The notes beneath the pieces are model-generated. The model had not been told where the DNA came from. It saw nothing but the letters and a program-made list of their open reading frames with translations, and ran no database searches. Shown in pieces: positions 41,972-51,068 of a stretch of 64,000 nt of DNA (the first letter of the stretch is position 1; each line of letters opens with the position of its first letter). Source of the stretch: Brevundimonas sp. (GTDB taxonomy: Bacteria; Pseudomonadota; Alphaproteobacteria; Caulobacterales; Caulobacteraceae); assembly GCA_004296955.1 (NCBI GenBank), contig SCVB01000011.1, forward strand, positions 1 to 64,000. Reading direction: 5' to 3'. Made by a program: the position numbers and the translations under genes.

Positions 41972-42709
41972 ATGAAGCAGATCGACCAGATGCGCCGCCG
42001 CGCGGCGCGCTATCTCGACATCGACCCGGTGAACATCGCGCCGCCGCGCGGGGTCTTCTCGCTGAGCTTCGACGACTTCCCCGCCAGCGCCTGGACCGAG
42101 GCCGGGCCGATCCTCGCCGAGCATGGCGTGAAAGCCACCTACTACGTCTGCGGCGGCCTCGCCGGCGGGGTCAACATGGACCGGGACCAGTTCGAGGTCG
42201 AACACCTGCAGGCCCTGCACGCCGCCGGCCACGAGGTCGGCTGTCACACCTTCGGCCATACCAGCGCCCTGCGCATGGACCCGGCGGCCCTGCGCCTCAG
42301 CCTCGACGCCAACGCCGCCTGGGTGGCCGAGCGGCTGGATGGCTGCCGCATGACCACCTTCGCCTGGCCGTTCGGCGACGCGACGCTCGGGGCCAAACGG
42401 GTCGTGCGGGAGCGGTTCGCCATGGCCCGCGGCGTCCGCGACGGCGTCAACGCCGGCCGCGAGGATCGCGCCCTCATCAAGAGCATCGGTCTCGAAAGCC
42501 GCCGCCTCCCCGGCTACGACCTCGAAGCCCTGATGGCCGAAGCGGCCGCGTCGAAGGGCTGGCTGACCGCCTATGGCCACGACGTGTCCGACCGACCCAC
42601 GGACTATGGCTGCACGCCCGCCGACCTGGATCGGGTGCTGCGCGCGGCGAAGGCGGCCGGGCTGCAGATCGCGCCGGTGGGCGCGGCGTGGGCCGCAATG
42701 AAGACCTAG
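41972..42709 (+). CDS. Polysaccharide deacetylase (NodB homology) family protein
   Basis: This 245-residue CE4-type protein has the SFDDF motif with two metal/catalytic Asp (GVFSLSFDDFPAS), the HxxxH-type block VGCHTFGHTSAL, and FAWPFGDATLGAKR at mid-protein. It would remove acetyl groups from a sugar polymer. There is no signal peptide, so it acts in the cytoplasm or on a lipid-linked intermediate. Its end overlaps the convergent gene by 4 nt. Confidence 0.88.
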   Translation: MKQIDQMRRRAARYLDIDPVNIAPPRGVFSLSFDDFPASAWTEAGPILAEHGVKATYYVCGGLAGGVNMDRDQFEVEHLQALHAAGHEVGCHTFGHTSALRMDPAALRLSLDANAAWVAERLDGCRMTTFAWPFGDATLGAKRVVRERFAMARGVRDGVNAGREDRALIKSIGLESRRLPGYDLEALMAEAAASKGWLTAYGHDVSDRPTDYGCTPADLDRVLRAAKAAGLQIAPVGAAWAAMKT

Positions 42710-43629
42710 GCCGCTTCGCGCAGCATCGCCGCCTTGCGCGCGTCGGCCCAGCGGATCAGGGCGGCGCGGGGGAAGGCGACGATCCACGAACGGGCCGTGT
42801 ATTCGCCCTTTTCGATCAGGGCGGCGCGGGTCGGCGAGGACGTGGCGGCGCGCTGGGTGTGAATCTCGCCCGGCCCCTGATGCACCATGAAGGCGCCGTG
42901 CTTCAGCAGGTTGAGCCGCAGATAGGCCAGGCGCGGACTGATCTGTTCCAGCGGCGGATCATAGAACCAGCTGGAGCCCAGCATGCCGGCCATCTCGGGA
43001 CGGCGCTTGCAGATTTCGGCGGCCGTGGCCCAGGCGCGGTCCCAGCCGGCCTCGTTGAAGTCGGACAATTCGCGGCTCTCGGTATGGACCTCCAGCCACG
43101 GCTTCCAGGCCTGGGCGGCGGCATAGGCCGGGATCACCGACCAGCCCCAGCCCTCGCGGGCGTGGCGCAGCACCTGGCCGGGCCCCATGGGCGAGGACAG
43201 GTCGATCATCTGGGTCCGCGCCCCGGGCACGCTGAGAACCAGCGAGATGCGGACATCCTTGGCCCAGAAGTCGCGGTCGTAGGGATCAGCGGCGGCGGTC
43301 AGGAAGTCGGCCAGACGGCCGATCCATTCCGGATAAAGCTCCAGCACGGCGGCGGGCAGGTCGGCGGCCGGGACCCGCGCCGGCATCTCCAGCGCCCACA
43401 GGGCGACAAGGGCGCGTCGGTGGTCGTCGGTCAAGGCGTCGCCGAAAGCCGCGGCCAGGGCTTCCTCGGCCCGATGGCCCGGCTGGTCGAAGTCCCAGTG
43501 CGGGGCCGAAGCGGCCGCCGCGGCGGCGGCGGCGTCCTTGAGAGCATGAAGCCGGGCGCGATCCTCTGCCGGGACCTTGTTCAACACGGCCTCGAAGGCG
43601 GCGATCCGGGCGGGGGCGAGCGTTTCCAT
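42706..43629 (-). CDS. Conserved-looking protein of unknown function
   Basis: This 307-residue soluble protein has no signal peptide or membrane segment. An Ala-rich helical N-terminus (1-85) is followed by a body with KDVRISLVLSVPGARTQMIDLSSPMGPGQVLRHAREGWGWSVIPAY and MLGSSWFYDPPLEQISPRLAYLR. Trp and Asp density and the SWFYDP block suggest an enzyme or lectin-like fold, but I recognise no family. It is convergent with the deacetylase gene. Confidence 0.75.
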   Translation of the reverse strand: METLAPARIAAFEAVLNKVPAEDRARLHALKDAAAAAAAASAPHWDFDQPGHRAEEALAAAFGDALTDDHRRALVALWALEMPARVPAADLPAAVLELYPEWIGRLADFLTAAADPYDRDFWAKDVRISLVLSVPGARTQMIDLSSPMGPGQVLRHAREGWGWSVIPAYAAAQAWKPWLEVHTESRELSDFNEAGWDRAWATAAEICKRRPEMAGMLGSSWFYDPPLEQISPRLAYLRLNLLKHGAFMVHQGPGEIHTQRAATSSPTRAALIEKGEYTARSWIVAFPRAALIRWADARKAAMLREAA

Positions 43630-43681
43630 ACCGGCACTCTGCCAGAGACGCGTTTGCCGACGGTTAAGGCCGGAACGGCGG

Positions 43682-44545
43682 CTATCGCAGGGTCGTTGGG
43701 CGGACCCACCAGCCGCGCCGAACAGCCGACAGGGCCCGTCCGGCGGCCCCGGCGGCGGCGGCGCTGTCGAACAGGGCGAAGACCGTGGCCCCCGAACCGG
43801 ACATCCGGGTCAGGCGCGCGCCGGGCAGGTCCGCCGTGGCGGCAAGGGCTTCCCCGATCGCCGGGGCGAGGCTCACGGCGGGCGCCTGCAGGTCGTTCCG
43901 CTGCGCCGCCAGCCAGTCAATGACGGACAGCAGGTCCCAGGCGGACGGAGGGCGTGGCCGGTCCGCTCCGCCCGTCGCGCCATCATCGAAGGCCCGATAG
44001 ACCGCGCCTGTGGAGGACGGCACGCCCGGATTGACCAGCAAGGCCGGCAAGGGCGGCAGACCCGACTCGAAGGTCAGGACATCGCCCCGCCCCTCGGCCC
44101 AGGCGGCGCGGGCGTGCAGGCACATGGGGCCGTCGGCGCCGATGCCGGCGGCGATCTCCGCCAGCGCGGCGTCGTCCAGCGGCAGGCCCAGCGCATCGCG
44201 CGCCAGCTTCAGCGCAGCCCCGGCGTCGGAGGTCCCTCCGCCCAGGCCGGCGGCCACCGGCAGCTGCTTGTCGAGCGTGATGCGCAGTCCCGGTTCGCCG
44301 ACGCCCGCCGCCGCGCCCAGCGCCCTCACCGCCCGCAGCACCAGATTGTCGCCCTCGCCCTGCAGGGCGGCGGCGAAGGGTCCGACGACCGCCAGCGACA
44401 GGCGCTCCGCCGGCTCGACCGCCAGCCGGTCGCCGACGTCGGCGAAGGCCGCGAGACTGGCCAGCGGGTGGTAGCCGTCCGCCTCCAGCGGGCCGACGTG
44501 CAGGAACAGGTTGACCTTGGCGGGCGCGAGCCGGGCGGCGGCCAT
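43682..44545 (-). CDS. ispE: 4-diphosphocytidyl-2-C-methyl-D-erythritol kinase
   Basis: This 287-residue GHMP kinase of the MEP isoprenoid pathway phosphorylates CDP-ME. It has the start LAPAKVNLFLHVG, the ATP-binding loop PVAAGLGGGTSDAGAALKLA and the C-terminal MSGSGATVFALF. It lies 3 nt after the TPR gene stop on the same strand, so cotranscription is likely. Confidence 0.97.
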   Translation of the reverse strand: MAAARLAPAKVNLFLHVGPLEADGYHPLASLAAFADVGDRLAVEPAERLSLAVVGPFAAALQGEGDNLVLRAVRALGAAAGVGEPGLRITLDKQLPVAAGLGGGTSDAGAALKLARDALGLPLDDAALAEIAAGIGADGPMCLHARAAWAEGRGDVLTFESGLPPLPALLVNPGVPSSTGAVYRAFDDGATGGADRPRPPSAWDLLSVIDWLAAQRNDLQAPAVSLAPAIGEALAATADLPGARLTRMSGSGATVFALFDSAAAAGAAGRALSAVRRGWWVRPTTLR

Positions 44546-44548
44546 GGC

Positions 44549-46363
44549 TCAGGACTGGCCGGCGGACACCGGCGGCTCGACCGACAGGCCCTTGGCCAGC
44601 TTCTGCTCCACTTCGGCGCGACGCTCCGCATCGGGATCCAGCGTCAGCACCCGGCTCCATTGCCATTCCGCCTCGCGCCGGCGGCCGACCTGCCAGTAGG
44701 CGTCGCCCAGATGGTCGACGATCTCGGCGTTGGCCGGCTCCTTGCTGACGGCGCCTTCGAGGGTTTCGACGGCGATGTCGTACTGGCCCTGTCGGAACTG
44801 GGCCCAGCCGAGGGAGTCCTGGATGTTGCCGTTCTCCGGCTCGGCCGCGTGGGCGCGGGCCAGCATCTCGGCCCCCTGTTCCACGCGCCGGCCGGTGTCG
44901 ACCCACATATAGCCGAGGTGATTGAGAATGGCGGGTTCGTTCGGCGCGGCCGTCAGCGCGGCCCAGAGCTCGTTTTCGGCCTCATCCAGCCGACCGAGGG
45001 CTTCCAGTGTCGCCCCGCGCAGAAGCCGGAGCCCCGGCGCCTGTCCGGCTACGTTGACCGACGGGCGGTTCAGGACCGTCAGCGCCTCCTCGGGACGGTC
45101 CATGGCGATCAGTTGCTGGGCCAGGCGGAAGATCACCTCGTTCTGGCCGGGGGCCGCGGCGTCGGCGCGACGGAAGGCCGCCAGCGCCTCCTCATTGCGC
45201 TCGTCGCGCTGGAAGCTGAGCCCGAGGCCGAACTGGGCCCCGGCGTAGACGATCGGATTGGCCGGAGTCACCCGGCTGAACGCCTCGCGGGCCGGCTCCT
45301 CCTGCCGGGCGGCGACGAGGCTGAGACCCAGGCGCAGGGCGATTTCATCGTCGCGGCCCAGGCTGTCGGCGAGCCGCAGGAAGATGGCCGACAGCTGGTT
45401 TTCACCCCGCTCGCCGATCTGGATGGCGGCCAGTTTGATGGCGAAGGCCGCGCTCTCACGGATGGTCGGCGCGGGCGGCGGGGCGGCGCGTTCAAGCACG
45501 CGAAGCCGGCCGACCAGCGCCTCCGGATCCGGCGACGGCCCGGTCAGCGACGCCTCATAGAGCGTCAGGGCCTCGTCGCGACGTCCCCTCCGCTCCAGAA
45601 AGCGGCCGTAGTCGGCGGAGAACAGCTGGCCTCCAAGCGGCGAGGCGGTCAGCACCTTGAACTCCGCCTCGGCCTCGGCATAGCGTCGGCGGCTGTCCAG
45701 CAGCCGGGCCCGCTGATGCCGCAGCACCAGGGCGTCGATGTCGGTCGGCGGCGCCTCGACCGGGGCCAGGGCGGCGTCCCAGTCTCCGGCCCGGGCGGCG
45801 AGCGCGGGCAGGATATAGCGGCCGATGGCGTCGAAGGGCTCGGCGAATGGCTGCGACCGGAGCAGCGCCAGGCCGGCGCGGGCGTCGCCGTCGTCGAGGG
45901 CGTCGACGACCATGACCAGGCGGCCCGCTTCCGCCAGCAGGGCGTTGTCCTGCACCGCGGGCGCCAATTCCGCCAGGGTGTCGAGGTCGCCCGCGAACAG
46001 GCCGGACCGGAAGGCCTCCTCGGCGAGGGTCGGTTGTTCCGGCGTCAGGGCCTGGCTCCGGGCCAGGAACTCCGCGCCGACGGTATTGTCGCCCCGGAAG
46101 GCGGCCAGCCGGCCGGAGAGGTAAAGGCCATAGGCGGTGAGGCCGGTCTCATCCGCCGGAACGGGCGACCAGACGGCGGGAATGGCGATCACAGCCGGCG
46201 TCGACGGCGCGACGGCGGCGTTCTCGATGACGATCGTCGGCGCCGCGGGCTGCGGCTCAACCGCCTCGGGGACGGAAGGCGGCGCCTCCTGCGCCCAAGC
46301 GGGCGAGACCAGCGCCGTCAGGGCGCAACCGGCGAGGAGAAGGGCGAGGCGGGACAGATGCAT
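44549..46363 (-). CDS. Secreted tetratricopeptide repeat protein
   Basis: This 604-residue protein has a signal peptide (residues 1-24, PAWA-Q). TPR-type helical repeats run throughout and are clearest near the C-terminus, for example PAILNHLGYMWVDTGRRVEQG, NGNIQDSLGWAQFRQGQYDIAVETLEGAV and NAEIVDHLGDAYWQVGRR. It is probably a periplasmic or outer-membrane scaffold. In many alphaproteobacteria a TPR protein precedes ispE. The exact partner is unknown. Confidence 0.9.
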   Translation of the reverse strand: MHLSRLALLLAGCALTALVSPAWAQEAPPSVPEAVEPQPAAPTIVIENAAVAPSTPAVIAIPAVWSPVPADETGLTAYGLYLSGRLAAFRGDNTVGAEFLARSQALTPEQPTLAEEAFRSGLFAGDLDTLAELAPAVQDNALLAEAGRLVMVVDALDDGDARAGLALLRSQPFAEPFDAIGRYILPALAARAGDWDAALAPVEAPPTDIDALVLRHQRARLLDSRRRYAEAEAEFKVLTASPLGGQLFSADYGRFLERRGRRDEALTLYEASLTGPSPDPEALVGRLRVLERAAPPPAPTIRESAAFAIKLAAIQIGERGENQLSAIFLRLADSLGRDDEIALRLGLSLVAARQEEPAREAFSRVTPANPIVYAGAQFGLGLSFQRDERNEEALAAFRRADAAAPGQNEVIFRLAQQLIAMDRPEEALTVLNRPSVNVAGQAPGLRLLRGATLEALGRLDEAENELWAALTAAPNEPAILNHLGYMWVDTGRRVEQGAEMLARAHAAEPENGNIQDSLGWAQFRQGQYDIAVETLEGAVSKEPANAEIVDHLGDAYWQVGRRREAEWQWSRVLTLDPDAERRAEVEQKLAKGLSVEPPVSAGQS

Positions 46364-46418
46364 GAACCGAACCTTCCCGCTTTATGAGGCGGCGACAAGG
46401 CCCCTCGCCCGGCACGCG

Positions 46419-48170
46419 TCACATATTCGGATAGTTGGGTCCGCCGCCGCCCTCGGGCGTGGTCCAGACGATATTCTGGGACGGATCCTTGATGTCGCAG
46501 GTTTTGCAGTGAACGCAGTTCTGGGCGTTGATCTGGAAGCGCGGATTGTTCCCGGCCTCGTCGTACAGCACCTCATAGACACCCGCCGGGCAGTAGAGCC
46601 GCGCCGGTTCGCCATAATCCGGCAGATTGACCCGGATCGGGATCGAAGGGTCCAGCAGCTTCAGATGCGCCGGCTGTTCCTCGGCGTGGTTGGTGTTGGA
46701 GATGAAGACCGACGACAGCTTGTCGAACGACAGTTTGCCGTCCGGTTTCGGATAGGCGATCGGCTGGTGCTTCGCGGCCTTTTCCGTCGAGGCGGCGTCG
46801 GTCTTGCCGTGTTTGAGGGTCCACGGAAGGTTCACGCGGAACAGCGACGAGAACCACATGTCGATCAGGCCGAGCGCCCCGCCCAGCGAGGTGCCGAATT
46901 TCGACAGATAGGGCTTGGCGTTCCGGACCTGTTTCAGCTCCTTGTGGACCCAGCTCTTCTCATAAGCCGTCTGGTATTCGACCAGTTGGTCGCCGGCGCG
47001 GCCCGCCTGCACGGCGTCATAGGCGGCGTCGGCGGCCAGCATGCCGGTCTTCATGGCGTTGTGGCTGCCCTTGATGCGGGGGACGTTCACGAAGCCGGCC
47101 GAGCAACCGATCAACACGCCGCCCGGGAAGGACAGTTTGGGCACCGACTGGAAGCCGCCTTCGGTAATGGCGCGGGCGCCGTAGGAGATGCGGGTCCCGC
47201 CCTCCAGATGCTCGCTGATCGCCGGGTGGTGCTTGAACCGCTGGAACTCGTCGAAGGGCGACAGGTGCGGGTTCTTGTAGTTCAGGTGCACGACATAGCC
47301 GATGGCCACGTAGCGGTCGCCGAAATGATACATGAAGCTGCCGCCGCCGGTAAATTCGTCGAGCGGCCAGCCGGTGGTGTGCTGGGCCAGGCCGGGGCGG
47401 TGCTTTTCCGCCGGGACCTGCCACAACTCCTTGAGGCCGATGCCGAATTTCTGTGACTGGGCTTCGTCGCAGAGGTTGTGGCGGGCCATGATGGTCTTGG
47501 CCAGGGAGCCGCGCACGCCCTCGGCGATGAAGACGTATTTGCCGTGCAGTTCGATGCCGGGCTGGAAGTCATCAGTCGACTTGCCGTGACGGTCGATGCC
47601 GAAGACGCCGGCCACGACGCCCTTCACCCGGCCCGTCGGTTCGTCCCAGACCACATGGCTGGCGGCCATGCCGGGATAGACCTCGACGCCCAGGGCCTCG
47701 GCCTGTTCGCCCAGCCAGCGCGCCACATTGCCCAGCGAGGCGATGTAGCAACCGTGGTTGTGCATCATCGGCGGCAGCAGGGGCATGGGCAGGGAGACCT
47801 GGCCCATCGGCCCCAGGATCATGAACCGGTCCTCGGTCACGGGCGTCTCGAGCGGCGCGCCGCGTTCCTTCCAGTCGGGGAAGAGTTCGGTCAGGGCGCG
47901 CGGGTCGATGACGGCGCCCGACAGGATGTGGCCGCCGATCTCGGCCGACTTCTCCAGCACCGCGACGGAGATTTCCTTGCCGTCCTTTTCCGCCCGCTGC
48001 TTCAGGCGGATAGCGGCGGACAGGCCGGCGGGGCCGCCGCCGACGATGACGACGTCATATTCCATCACCTCGCGCTCGACCCCGGCCAGGGCTTCGGCGG
48101 GCGGCAATTTGTCGATCACGGCTTCCTGCCAGGCGTTCTGTGCGCCGCCTTCGATGGCGTTCTCGGCCAT
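46419..48170 (-). CDS. etfD: Electron transfer flavoprotein-ubiquinone oxidoreductase
   Basis: This 583-residue ETF-QO passes electrons from ETF (fatty-acid and amino-acid oxidation) to the ubiquinone pool at the membrane. It has the FAD motif VVIVGGGPAGLSAAIRL, EKSAEIGGHILSGAVIDPRAL and GCSAGFVNVPRIKGSHNAMKTGMLAADAAYD. The C-terminal [4Fe-4S] ligands are in CPAGVYE and CVHCKTCDIKDPSQNI. The length equals the family norm. Confidence 0.97.
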   Translation of the reverse strand: MAENAIEGGAQNAWQEAVIDKLPPAEALAGVEREVMEYDVVIVGGGPAGLSAAIRLKQRAEKDGKEISVAVLEKSAEIGGHILSGAVIDPRALTELFPDWKERGAPLETPVTEDRFMILGPMGQVSLPMPLLPPMMHNHGCYIASLGNVARWLGEQAEALGVEVYPGMAASHVVWDEPTGRVKGVVAGVFGIDRHGKSTDDFQPGIELHGKYVFIAEGVRGSLAKTIMARHNLCDEAQSQKFGIGLKELWQVPAEKHRPGLAQHTTGWPLDEFTGGGSFMYHFGDRYVAIGYVVHLNYKNPHLSPFDEFQRFKHHPAISEHLEGGTRISYGARAITEGGFQSVPKLSFPGGVLIGCSAGFVNVPRIKGSHNAMKTGMLAADAAYDAVQAGRAGDQLVEYQTAYEKSWVHKELKQVRNAKPYLSKFGTSLGGALGLIDMWFSSLFRVNLPWTLKHGKTDAASTEKAAKHQPIAYPKPDGKLSFDKLSSVFISNTNHAEEQPAHLKLLDPSIPIRVNLPDYGEPARLYCPAGVYEVLYDEAGNNPRFQINAQNCVHCKTCDIKDPSQNIVWTTPEGGGGPNYPNM

Positions 48171-48264
48171 GGGGGGTGTCCTCGCAGTGGGTGGGGTCTT
48201 GCTGTTTTCCGCTTATCCGAAGGTGACGCAAGGGTGGTCAAGGACTATCCCTGTGCCGAACGCC

Positions 48265-49047
48265 ATGAACCCGCAGCCCCTCGACACCGCCAGCGCCGAA
48301 AGCCTGCTCGCCTTCTGGCGGGATGCGGGCGTCGAGGCCTGTTACGAGGACGCGCCGGTCGACCGCACCCACGTCGCCCCCCCGCCGGCCGTCAAGGCCG
48401 TGGCGAAGGCGACAGCATCAGTGACTGCCCTCCCGGCGACCGGCGACGCCCTGTCGGAGGCCCGGCGCCTGGCGGCGGGCGCCGATACGCTGGAGGCCCT
48501 CGGCCAGGCGATCGCGCAGTTCGAAGGCTGTCCCCTGCGCGGCATGGGGGCGAAGCAGGCGGTGTTCTGTCGCGGCAATCCGGAGGCCGAGGTGCTGATC
48601 GTCGGCGAAGGCCCGGGCGCGGAAGAGGACCAGGGCGGTCAGCCCTTCATCGGCAAGGCCGGACGCCTGCTGGACCGGATGCTGGCCGAGGCCGGGCTGG
48701 AGGGGCGGGTATTCATCACCAACACCGTCTTCTGGCGGCCGCCAGGCAATCGCACCCCGACGGCGGCGGAGCAGGCGGTCTGCGCGCCCTTCGTCGAGCG
48801 GGCCTTCGCCCTGCTGAGGCCGAAAGCCGTACTGCTGCTGGGCGCGGCCTCGGCGCGGTCGGTGCTGGCCACCGACGAAGGCATTATGAGAATGCGCGGA
48901 CAGTGGCGCGAATGGCGGTTGCCGGAGGGCGCCGTTTCGGCCCCCGCCCTGCCGACCCTGCACCCCGCCTTCCTGTTGCGACAGCCTGTCGCCAAACGCG
49001 AAGTCTGGGCCGATCTGCTGTCCCTGGCGGCGCGGATCGAGGGCTGA
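48265..49047 (+). CDS. Uracil-DNA glycosylase, family 4-like, with altered iron-sulphur ligands
   Basis: This is a 260-residue protein. The C-terminal 190 residues match family 4 UDG: the catalytic loop VGEGPGAEEDQGGQPFIGKAGRLLDRML, ITNTVFWRPPGNRTPT and a late LHPAFLLRQP. The N-terminal 65 residues are a linker common to alphaproteobacterial members. Classic family 4 enzymes have Cys in K-C-R-P-P. Here the position is Trp (FWRPP), and only a few Cys remain, so the [4Fe-4S] cluster may be missing. Confidence 0.88.
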   Translation: MNPQPLDTASAESLLAFWRDAGVEACYEDAPVDRTHVAPPPAVKAVAKATASVTALPATGDALSEARRLAAGADTLEALGQAIAQFEGCPLRGMGAKQAVFCRGNPEAEVLIVGEGPGAEEDQGGQPFIGKAGRLLDRMLAEAGLEGRVFITNTVFWRPPGNRTPTAAEQAVCAPFVERAFALLRPKAVLLLGAASARSVLATDEGIMRMRGQWREWRLPEGAVSAPALPTLHPAFLLRQPVAKREVWADLLSLAARIEG

Positions 49048-49211
49048 CGGCCAAGCTCGTTCACCCTTCCGACTCAAAACCGCCCCAAAAAGGGGTGAAA
49101 TCTTGACATGGGTCGGGGCGGTGGCGCCTTTCTGGCCTGACGACCGAACGAACAGCGCGAATTGACCCGGGTCGAGACGGGTCGCTCGACGCTCTCAGGG
49201 GGGCCGCCTTA

Positions 49212-50879
49212 GTGCGATTTGATTTCCGCCGCGCGATTGTTGCGCCGACGCTGGCGATGGCGTTGTGCGTCCTGGCGGGCGCCGCTCATGCTGAAGAGGG
49301 CGATCGCCGCATTCCGACCGCCCTGAGCGCCGCGGACCGGCTCAGCTACACCACCGCCTTCGACGCCCTGCGTCGCGGGGATCTGGACGCCGCCCGCGCC
49401 TCGGCGCGCGAGGCGAATGACCGTGTCCTGCTTGGGCAGGTCGAGTTCGAGCGGCTGTTCCACGCTGACTACACCGCCACCTATGAAGAGCTGGCGGCCT
49501 GGCTGGAGGAGTATTCCGACCTGCCGAGCGCGGAACGCGCCTGGAATCTGGCCATGCGCCGCCGGCCCGACGGCGCGCCGGAGCCCAGACGCCCGTCCCG
49601 CATGTGGGGCAGCCGGACCTGGAACAGCATCGCGGCGGCCGGCGGCAATACCGAAGGCGATCCGATGAAGGCGGCGCGCGTCGCTCTGAACCGCGACGAC
49701 CTGACCGGCGCGGTCTCCCTGGGCGAACAGATCGGCGACTGGTGGACGGTCGGCCTGGCCCAGTACCGGCTGGGCGAGTTCGCCGCGGCCAAGATCGCCT
49801 TCGAACGCGTCCTGGACGACCCGACCGAGGACGGCTGGGTCCGCTCCGGCGCCGCCTTCTGGGCCGCGCGGGCGGCCGCGCGCTCGGGCCAGCAGGACCG
49901 GGTGCAGCCCCTGCTGCACCGCGCCGGGACGTGGCCCGCGACCTTCTATGGCCAGATCGCGCTGCGCCAGCTGGGCGAGGAGCCGGCGATCGAGAACCTC
50001 GGCCCGACGCCCTATGTCGGCGGCGGGACGCAGCGCGCCTCCTGGCAGGCCGAGGAGCCGATCGGCGTCGACGCGGACGAACTGGACGAATTCATCCGCG
50101 CCGAACCCCGCGCCCGGCGCACCGTGGCCTTCTTCGAGGTCGGACGCCGCGCCGATGCGCGCGAGGAGCTCCGCACCGGCCTGCGCGCCGCCGTCACCGA
50201 CCGCGGCCGCCAGCTCTGGGCCGCCCTGGGTCGGGCCCTGGGTCCCCGGGTCACCGGCTCCAGCGACGACGTGCGCCGCATTGATGCGACCCGCTACGCC
50301 CAGCCGGTGATCGAGCCGGACGGCGGCTTCACCATTGAGCGGTCGCTGGTCTACGCCATTGCGCGCAAGGAAACCGACTTCAACGCCCGCGCCCGTTCGG
50401 GCGCCGGCGCCTATGGCCTGATGCAGGTGATGCCGACGACGGCCGCCGAACTGTCCGGCGACCGCAGCTTCGTCAGCGATCCGGAGCGGCTGTTCCTGCC
50501 CAACGTCAACGCCCGCCTCGGCCAGGCCTATGTGAACCGCGTCCTCGCCCTGCCGGCGATCAACGGCGACCTGCTGCGCGCCGCGGCGTCCTACAACGCC
50601 GGCCCCGGCCCCATGGTGATGGCGGTGCGCAAGCTCGGCCATGACGCGGATCCGCTGCTGCTGATCGAGACCATCGACGTGCCCCAGGCTCGCGAATATG
50701 TGGAGAAGGTCGTCGCCGCCTACTGGATCTACCAGCGCATGAACGGTCGGCCGCTGAATACCCTGGACGCCGTGGCGTCGGGGGCGACGCTGATTCCGCT
50801 GGCGCTCGACTATGTCCCGCCGCCGCCTCCGCCGGCGCCGGTGGAGGTCGCCTCGGTTCCGACGGTCAGCGCCAACTAG
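49212..50879 (+). CDS. Lytic murein transglycosylase, SLT type
   Basis: This 555-residue secreted Slt-family enzyme has a signal peptide to about residue 27. A long alpha-helical superhelix follows (about 40-350). The C-terminal SLT domain has catalytic Glu 387 in YAIARKETDFNARARSGAGAYGLMQVMPTTA, and AAASYNAGPGPM further on. It cuts glycan strands to 1,6-anhydro ends. It ends in a Pro-rich tail. The start is GTG at 49212. A TTGACA lies at 49103-49108, but no good -10 box follows. Confidence 0.94.
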   Translation: MRFDFRRAIVAPTLAMALCVLAGAAHAEEGDRRIPTALSAADRLSYTTAFDALRRGDLDAARASAREANDRVLLGQVEFERLFHADYTATYEELAAWLEEYSDLPSAERAWNLAMRRRPDGAPEPRRPSRMWGSRTWNSIAAAGGNTEGDPMKAARVALNRDDLTGAVSLGEQIGDWWTVGLAQYRLGEFAAAKIAFERVLDDPTEDGWVRSGAAFWAARAAARSGQQDRVQPLLHRAGTWPATFYGQIALRQLGEEPAIENLGPTPYVGGGTQRASWQAEEPIGVDADELDEFIRAEPRARRTVAFFEVGRRADAREELRTGLRAAVTDRGRQLWAALGRALGPRVTGSSDDVRRIDATRYAQPVIEPDGGFTIERSLVYAIARKETDFNARARSGAGAYGLMQVMPTTAAELSGDRSFVSDPERLFLPNVNARLGQAYVNRVLALPAINGDLLRAAASYNAGPGPMVMAVRKLGHDADPLLLIETIDVPQAREYVEKVVAAYWIYQRMNGRPLNTLDAVASGATLIPLALDYVPPPPPPAPVEVASVPTVSAN

Positions 50880-50989
50880 GTGATGCTGACCAGCAGCAGG
50901 GCCGGCAGGCAGCAGGCGATCACGATCATCAGGCCATAGACCATCAGGCTGGGACGGCGTGCTCCGGGCTGTTCGACGGGCATGGACAT
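50876..50989 (-). CDS. Small single-pass membrane protein of 37 residues
   Basis: This short frame starts at ATG 50989 with AGAGGT just upstream (a second ATG is two codons in). It encodes a polar start (MSMPVEQPGARRPS) and one membrane helix with a Cys-Cys pair (LMIVIACCLPALLLV). Its stop TAG lies across the convergent lytic transglycosylase stop (50877-50879). Size and hydrophobicity fit a small membrane protein. It has no known family. Confidence 0.55.
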   Translation of the reverse strand: MSMPVEQPGARRPSLMVYGLMIVIACCLPALLLVSIT

Positions 50990-51068
50990 CGGGGACCTCT
51001 GAACGCTTCTGCGCTCCTCACGGGAGACGGATACCGCCGTTGTCTTAAGACGGGGTTCCGGGGGTCGG

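Noticed and set aside
43577..46387. A 936-codon plus-strand open frame
   Set aside because: It is antisense to ispE and the TPR gene, with a composition (Arg/Gly/His/Asp rich) typical of a high-GC shadow frame and no recognisable domain.
49103..49131. A promoter for the lytic transglycosylase gene
   Set aside because: A perfect TTGACA is present, but no -10-like hexamer lies 16-18 nt later.
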